The position numbers were made by a program, and so were the translations under genes. Below the pieces are notes generated by a model that was given only the letters and a program-made list of their open reading frames with translations, was not told the DNA's origin and did not search any database. A stretch of 24,769 nucleotides of DNA from Tissierellia bacterium (GTDB lineage: Bacteria > Bacillota > Clostridia > Tissierellales > Tissierellaceae), in NCBI GenBank assembly GCA_012521625.1, contig JAAYLY010000038.1, positions 1 to 24,769 on the forward strand, read 5' to 3'. This document shows, in pieces, positions 21,396 through 24,769 of the stretch. Every line of letters begins with the position of its first letter. Position 1 is the stretch's first letter.

Positions 21396-21821
21396 ATGGC
21401 AAAGAAAGTTGCAGCTGTAGTAAAATTACAAATACCTGCTGGTAAAGCAACTCCTGCACCACCTGTTGGTACTGCATTAGGACCTCACGGTGTAAATATT
21501 ATGCAATTTACTAAGGAGTTCAATGCAAGGACAGCAGATCAAGCTGGAATGATAATACCAGTAGTGCTTACAATATATCAAGATAGATCCTTTACTTTTA
21601 TAACTAAAACACCACCAGTAGCAATACTAATTAAGAAAGCTTTAGGTATTGAATCAGGTTCAGGAGAACCAAACAAGAACAAAGTTGGAAAACTATCTAA
21701 AGAAAAACTTAAAGAAATTGCTGAATTAAAGATGCCAGACTTAAACGCTGCTTCATTAGAAGCTGCTATGAGTATGGTTGCTGGTACAGCAAGAAGTATG
21801 GGAGTTGAAGTAGAACAATAA
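21396..21821 (+). CDS. rplK: 50S ribosomal protein L11
   Basis: L11 forms the base of the large-subunit stalk with 23S rRNA and contacts EF-G, RelA and thiopeptide antibiotics. The 141-residue product is full length. It begins MAKKVAAVVKLQIPAGKATP, with the proline-rich PAPPVGTALGPHGVNI loop, and ends in the RNA-binding domain (KEKLKEIAELKMPDLNA and MVAGTARSMG). A methylatable N-terminal lysine cluster is present. GAGGAGGTGG precedes ATG 21396. It is the first gene downstream of an L1-type leader element, so it is likely under L1 feedback together with rplA. Confidence 0.98.
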   Translation: MAKKVAAVVKLQIPAGKATPAPPVGTALGPHGVNIMQFTKEFNARTADQAGMIIPVVLTIYQDRSFTFITKTPPVAILIKKALGIESGSGEPNKNKVGKLSKEKLKEIAELKMPDLNAASLEAAMSMVAGTARSMGVEVEQ

Positions 21822-21831
21822 TATAAATATG

Positions 21832-21857
21832 GTGGGAGGATTATCCGCTAAAACCAC
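21832..21857 (+). promoter_or_regulatory. Putative ribosomal protein L1-binding element, copy 2
   Basis: GTGGGAGG (21832-21839), TTATCC (21841-21846) and AACCAC (21852-21857) repeat the element at 21344-21370 nearly base for base. GTGG/CCAC and an inner GGA/TCC can pair. The rplA ribosome site AAGGAGG (21858-21864) follows at once, so bound L1 could block rplA translation directly. Confidence 0.7.
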
Positions 21858-21871
21858 AAGGAGGAATCAAA

Positions 21872-22573
21872 ATGGCTAAAAGAGGTAAAAATTATCAAGA
21901 AAGTGCTAAGCTTGTAGACAGAAATAAGTTATACGATCCAGTGGAGGCTATTGAGTTAGTTCAAAAAACAGCCAAAGCTAAATTTGATGAAACAGTTGAA
22001 TTAGCTGTTAGACTTGGTGTAGACCCAAGACATGCTGACCAACAAGTTAGGGGTGCAGTAGTATTACCTCACGGTACAGGAAAGACTAGAAAGGTCCTTG
22101 TAATAGCCAAGGGAGACAAGCTAAATGAAGCTGAAGCTGCTGGCGCTGACTATGTTGGCGGTGAAGAAATGGTAGCTAAGATTCAAAACGAAGGTTGGCT
22201 AGATTTTGATGTAGTCGTAGCAACTCCAGATATGATGGGAGTAGTTGGTAGAATCGGTAGAATCTTAGGACCTAAAGGATTAATGCCTAACCCTAAATCT
22301 GGAACTGTAACTTTTGATGTTGAAAAGGCAGTTAAGGATATTAAGGCTGGTAAAGTTGAATACAGAGTTGATAAGGCAAGTATCATTCACGTTCCAATCG
22401 GAAAGGTTTCCTTTGGTACTGAAAAGTTAAAAGAAAACTTCGATACTATTATAGATGCTTTAATAAAAGCAAAACCAGCAGCGGCTAAGGGTAGGTACCT
22501 TAGATCTGTTACTATTTCCAGTACAATGGGACCTGGAATTAAGATAAATGGCCAAAGTTTAATGGAAAAATAA
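21872..22573 (+). CDS. rplA: 50S ribosomal protein L1
   Basis: L1 forms the mobile stalk near the E site and represses its own operon by binding an mRNA copy of its rRNA site. The 233-residue product is normal length, with MAKRGKNYQESAKLVDRNKL at the start and the signature VVATPDMMGVVGRIGRILGP plus KGLMPNPKSGTVT in domain II. The C-terminal half returns to domain I with VPIGKVSFGTEKL. ATG 21872 follows AAGGAGG by seven bases, and the leader element at 21832-21857 ends directly before that site. The next promoter (22576-22604) begins just after the stop, so rplA is probably the end of the rpmG-rplA unit, though no terminator is seen. Confidence 0.98.
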   Translation: MAKRGKNYQESAKLVDRNKLYDPVEAIELVQKTAKAKFDETVELAVRLGVDPRHADQQVRGAVVLPHGTGKTRKVLVIAKGDKLNEAEAAGADYVGGEEMVAKIQNEGWLDFDVVVATPDMMGVVGRIGRILGPKGLMPNPKSGTVTFDVEKAVKDIKAGKVEYRVDKASIIHVPIGKVSFGTEKLKENFDTIIDALIKAKPAAAKGRYLRSVTISSTMGPGIKINGQSLMEK

Positions 22574-22575
22574 TG

Positions 22576-22604
22576 TTGACAATAGGTTAACTTACTGATA
22601 TAAT
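22576..22604 (+). promoter_or_regulatory. Consensus SigA promoter for rplJL
   Basis: A perfect TTGACA (22576-22581), a 17-base spacer and a perfect TATAAT (22599-22604) are combined with a TGA extension at 22596-22598. This is the best promoter in the window. Transcription would start near 22611, at the head of the L10 leader. Confidence 0.88.
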
Positions 22605-22610
22605 AAATAA

Positions 22611-22736
22611 GTCAATTTAATAAATACCGTAGACAGTAGGGACCACCACTATGGTTTAAACATCCTACCGAGGTAGATGCTAATGTGATTTTGAAATTAG
22701 AGTCTCTTCGTATGTCTACGTAGAGACTTTTATTAT
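22611..22736 (+). promoter_or_regulatory. L10-type ribosomal protein leader with attenuator
   Basis: The leader starts with ACCGTAGACAGTAGG, includes small hairpins (ACCA/TGGT and CTACCGAGGTAG) and ends in a terminator: 22701-22712 with 22717-22728 (one mismatch), then TTTTATTAT. CGTAGACA (22628-22635) is perfectly complementary to TGTCTACG (22713-22720) in the terminator loop and 3' arm, so the 5' part can act as an antiterminator. L10-L12 binding to the 5' part would release the terminator, the mechanism known for rplJL in Bacillus. Confidence 0.85.
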
Positions 22737-22763
22737 ATCTAAATCCTACGGGAGGTGAAGTGG

Positions 22764-23297
22764 GTGAGTGAAAAAAGCCTTCAAGCAAAGAAAGAAATAG
22801 TTGAAGAGATTAAAAGTAAAATCGAAAAGGCCGAATCAGTTGTTTTAGTTGATTATAGAGGCTTAAACGTAGAGCAATTAACAGAATTAAGGAAGCGCTA
22901 TAGGGAAGCAAATGTTGACTATAAAGTATATAAAAACACTATGATGAGATTTGCTTTCAAAGATGCTGGTTATGAAGGATTTGAAGAATACTTAAAGGGA
23001 CCATCAGCGATTGCTTTTGGTTATGATGACCCAGTACAAGTGGCTAAGATTACAGCAGAGTTTGCTAAGGAACATGATCAGCTTGAAATCAAGGCTGGTA
23101 TAGTAGATGGCCAAATAGTAGGCATAGATGGAATTAAGAGCTTAGCCGAATTGCCATCTAGAGAAGTTCTTATTGCTCAAACTCTTGGTGGCTTAAATGC
23201 ACCAATTCAAGGATTTGCTAATGTACTTCATGGTACAATCAGATCACTGGCTATTGTCTTAAATGCAATAGCTGAAGAAAAGGAAAAATCAGCGTAA
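22764..23297 (+). CDS. rplJ: 50S ribosomal protein L10
   Basis: L10 anchors L7/L12 dimers to the ribosomal stalk and, as the L10-L12 complex, represses its own mRNA. The 177-residue product has the typical KIEKAESVVLVDYRGLNVEQ opening, YKVYKNTMMRFAF and GPSAIAFGYDDPV. A C-terminal helix (about 135-177) carries the L12-binding sites. The start is GTG 22764, six bases after GGAGGTG (22751-22757); an in-frame GTG at 22755 lies inside that site. Its expression should be controlled by the attenuator at 22611-22736. rplL follows 37 bases downstream. Confidence 0.96.
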   Translation: MSEKSLQAKKEIVEEIKSKIEKAESVVLVDYRGLNVEQLTELRKRYREANVDYKVYKNTMMRFAFKDAGYEGFEEYLKGPSAIAFGYDDPVQVAKITAEFAKEHDQLEIKAGIVDGQIVGIDGIKSLAELPSREVLIAQTLGGLNAPIQGFANVLHGTIRSLAIVLNAIAEEKEKSA

Positions 23298-23334
23298 TTA
23301 AATACAAAAAATAAAAATGTGGAGGTATTATAAA

Positions 23335-23718
23335 ATGGCAAGTGAAAAAGTGTTAAACTTAATAGAAGAAGTTAAGAATCTTACAGTTTTAGAATTATCC
23401 GAATTAGTTAAAGCTTTAGAAGAGGAGTTTGGCGTTAGCGCAGCTGCACCAATGGCAGTAGCAGCAGCACCAGCAGCAGCTGGAGCAGCACCAGCAGCTG
23501 AAGAAAAATCAGAATTTGACGTAATATTAGCTGATGCAGGAGCTCAAAAGATTAAAGTAATCAAAGTTGTAAGAGAACTTACAGGCTTAGGATTAAAGGA
23601 TGCTAAAGAATTAGTAGACAACGCTCCTAAGGCTATTAAAGAAGGAGCTTCAAAAGAAGAAGCTGAAGAAATAAAAGCTAAATTAGAAGAAGCTGGAGCT
23701 ACAGTAGAATTAAAATAG
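23335..23718 (+). CDS. rplL: 50S ribosomal protein L7/L12
   Basis: L7/L12 is the multi-copy stalk protein that recruits translation GTPases. The 127-residue product has the N-terminal dimerisation and L10-binding domain (about 1-35), an alanine-rich hinge (about 37-58, with runs such as AAAPAAAGAAPAA), and the C-terminal factor-binding domain with KIKVIKVVRELTGLGLKDAK and GATVELK at the end. The frame runs six codons further upstream to 23317, but GGAGGT (23321-23326) marks ATG 23335 as the start. It is transcribed with rplJ and ends at a strong terminator (23730-23767). Confidence 0.97.
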   Translation: MASEKVLNLIEEVKNLTVLELSELVKALEEEFGVSAAAPMAVAAAPAAAGAAPAAEEKSEFDVILADAGAQKIKVIKVVRELTGLGLKDAKELVDNAPKAIKEGASKEEAEEIKAKLEEAGATVELK

Positions 23719-23729
23719 TTTAACCAATT

Positions 23730-23767
23730 AAAAAGGCTTTCATTATTGAGAGCCTTTTTATTTTTTT
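23730..23767 (+). terminator. Strong intrinsic terminator after rplL
   Basis: Bases 23730-23741 pair with 23748-23759 (one wobble) around ATTATT, followed by TTTTTATTTTTTT. It separates rplJL from rpoB, which has its own promoter 43 bases downstream. Confidence 0.92.
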
Positions 23768-23809
23768 AAAATTAAGTAGGATGGTTATTTATGTAAAAGG
23801 ATAAATTAA

Positions 23810-23838
23810 TTGACAGGGACGGTTTATTGTGATATCAT
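23810..23838 (+). promoter_or_regulatory. SigA promoter for rpoB
   Basis: TTGACA (23810-23815), 17 bases, and TATCAT (23833-23838) with a TGA extension (23830-23832) form a strong extended -10 promoter. Transcription would start near 23845. Confidence 0.8.
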
Positions 23839-23844
23839 AATTTA

Positions 23845-23990
23845 TTGCATAATAACGAATAATGTGATCTTTTGTATAAAGAAAGGCCTGGAGGGCAATA
23901 TTAATAAATATGTAAATATGTCTGGAATGTATTACCAAAAGTGTTTAATGCTTTTGGATATTTTAGTTTAACGAGGGGTGAAGTTATTAT
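23845..23990 (+). other. rpoB untranslated leader with a hairpin
   Basis: About 145 bases precede rpoB. CCAAAAG (23935-23941) pairs with CTTTTGG (23951-23957) and can be extended inward by wobble pairs; ATATTTTAGTTT follows. It may be a weak attenuator or a translation-affecting structure. I recognise no known r-protein leader in it. The rpoB ribosome site is GAGGGGTGA near 23973-23981. Confidence 0.45.
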
Positions 23991-24769
23991 ATGGTACATC
24001 CTGTAACATATGGAAAGAGAGTCAGAATGAGCTACTCTCGTATTGAAGAAGTGTTAGATTTGCCAGACTTGATTGAGGTTCAAAAAAGTTCTTATAAGTG
24101 GTTTCTTGAAGAAGGTTTAAAAGAAGTTTTCGATGATATATCCCCTATTCAAGACTATACTGGAAATCTAATACTGGAATTTGTAAATTATCATATCGGT
24201 GATAATTTAAAATACGATGAAGATGAAGCAAGAGAGAGAGATGCCAACTACTCTGCACCATTGAAAGTAAAGGTAAGGCTTATAAACAAGGAGACAGGTG
24301 AGGTAAAGGAACAAGAGGTCTTCATGGGCGATCTGCCTCTAATGACTGCTAAGGGTACTTTTATTATCAATGGAGCTGAAAGGGTCGTAGTAAGCCAATT
24401 AGTGAGATCTCCAGGAGTTTATTATACCCGTGATATAGATAAATCAGGTAAAAGGCTATATTCGGCTACGGTTATTCCAAATAGAGGAGCATGGCTAGAA
24501 TATGAAACTGACTCTAATGACGTAGTCTACGTTAGGATAGATAGAACTAGAAAGATTCCAATTACCATTTTGCTAAGAGCATTAAACATTGTTAGTAATA
24601 CTGATATAACGGAGGTACTTGGAGAAACAGAACAGGTTTTAAAGACTTTGGAAAAGGACACTACAACTACAGCCGATGAAGCATTGATAGAAATCTATAA
24701 GAGACTTCGTCCAGGCGAACCACCTACAGTAGATAGTGCCAAGTCCTTAATCCATAATATGTTCTTTGA
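23991..24769 (+). CDS. rpoB: RNA polymerase beta subunit, N-terminal part
   Basis: This is the start of the roughly 1,200-residue beta subunit of RNA polymerase; the first 259 codons are in the window and the gene runs off the right edge. The opening VHPVTYGKRVRMSYSRIEEV is typical of Firmicutes. The protrusion motifs LPDLIEVQKSSYKWFLEEGL, MTAKGTFIINGAERVVVSQL, RSPGVYY and TVIPNRGAWLEYE follow. The three last bases TGA are out of frame and are not a stop. ATG 23991 follows GAGGGGTGA. The rifampicin-binding clusters lie beyond the window, so nothing can be said about resistance. The gene has its own promoter, downstream of the rplL terminator. Confidence 0.98.
   Translation, partial: MVHPVTYGKRVRMSYSRIEEVLDLPDLIEVQKSSYKWFLEEGLKEVFDDISPIQDYTGNLILEFVNYHIGDNLKYDEDEARERDANYSAPLKVKVRLINKETGEVKEQEVFMGDLPLMTAKGTFIINGAERVVVSQLVRSPGVYYTRDIDKSGKRLYSATVIPNRGAWLEYETDSNDVVYVRIDRTRKIPITILLRALNIVSNTDITEVLGETEQVLKTLEKDTTTTADEALIEIYKRLRPGEPPTVDSAKSLIHNMFF

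Noticed and set aside
24767..24769. TGA at the last three bases as a possible rpoB stop
   Set aside because: The reading frame from 23991 splits this triplet: TTT ends at 24767 and GA begins the next codon. The gene continues beyond the window.
1..24769. Mobile elements, prophage, CRISPR arrays, toxin-antitoxin or defence genes
   Set aside because: No transposase, integrase, regular spaced repeats, terminal inverted repeats or defence-type genes were seen; gene order is that of a conserved core locus.

Overview
The window is an AT-rich, gene-dense stretch of a low-GC Gram-positive (Firmicutes/Bacillota) chromosome. It is the conserved ctsR-clpC-radA-ispDF-aminoacyl-tRNA synthetase-sigH-rpoB neighbourhood known from Bacillus and Clostridia. 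McsA/McsB/CtsR, SigH, Mini-III, YacL-type PIN-TRAM and T-box leaders point firmly to Firmicutes. ThyX, a CarD-like protein, proS inside the cluster and frequent AGG arginine codons suggest an anaerobic clostridial or Tissierellia-like lineage (inference; genus not resolved). I see no mobile element, phage gene or CRISPR array. Almost every gene reads on the + strand; the single clear exception is a small uncharacterised gene at 6345-6761.

Layout. (1) 1-119: 3' end of an EF-G-like gene, then a hairpin. (2) 120-6236: CtsR-controlled protein quality-control operon ctsR-mcsA-mcsB-clpC followed by radA, closed by a hairpin at 6257-6286. (3) 6345-8685: the minus-strand orphan gene, divergent from a CarD-like gene and a membrane PIN-TRAM protein, ending in a strong terminator. 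In Bacillus, disA lies between radA and the PIN-TRAM gene; no disA is present here. (4) 8720-15530: isoprenoid genes ispD-ispF, then proS, gltX and cysS; proS and cysS have T-box leaders. (5) 15534-18743: mrnC, thyX, rlmB, rae1/yacP and sigH. (6) 18758-20165: tRNA-Thr(GGT) with tuf, with its own promoter and terminator. (7) 20212-24769: rpmG-secE-nusG-rplK-rplA, then rplJ-rplL behind an L10-type attenuator, then rpoB (truncated by the window end) with its own promoter.

Functionally this is a growth-control block: tRNA charging, 23S rRNA maturation, translation elongation, secretion, transcription and proteolysis. Much of the interest lies in RNA-level regulation. Two T-boxes have discriminator-pairing bases that match their downstream synthetases. 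Two copies of an apparent L1-binding element precede rplK and rplA. The rplJ leader contains an 8-bp pairing that would compete with its terminator. Many start codons were moved inward from the longest possible reading frame because a good Shine-Dalgarno sequence marks a later start. I found no convincing new multi-gene system. The best candidates for something undescribed are the 138-residue cysteine-containing protein at 6345-6761 and the promoter/operator region it shares with the CarD-like gene.
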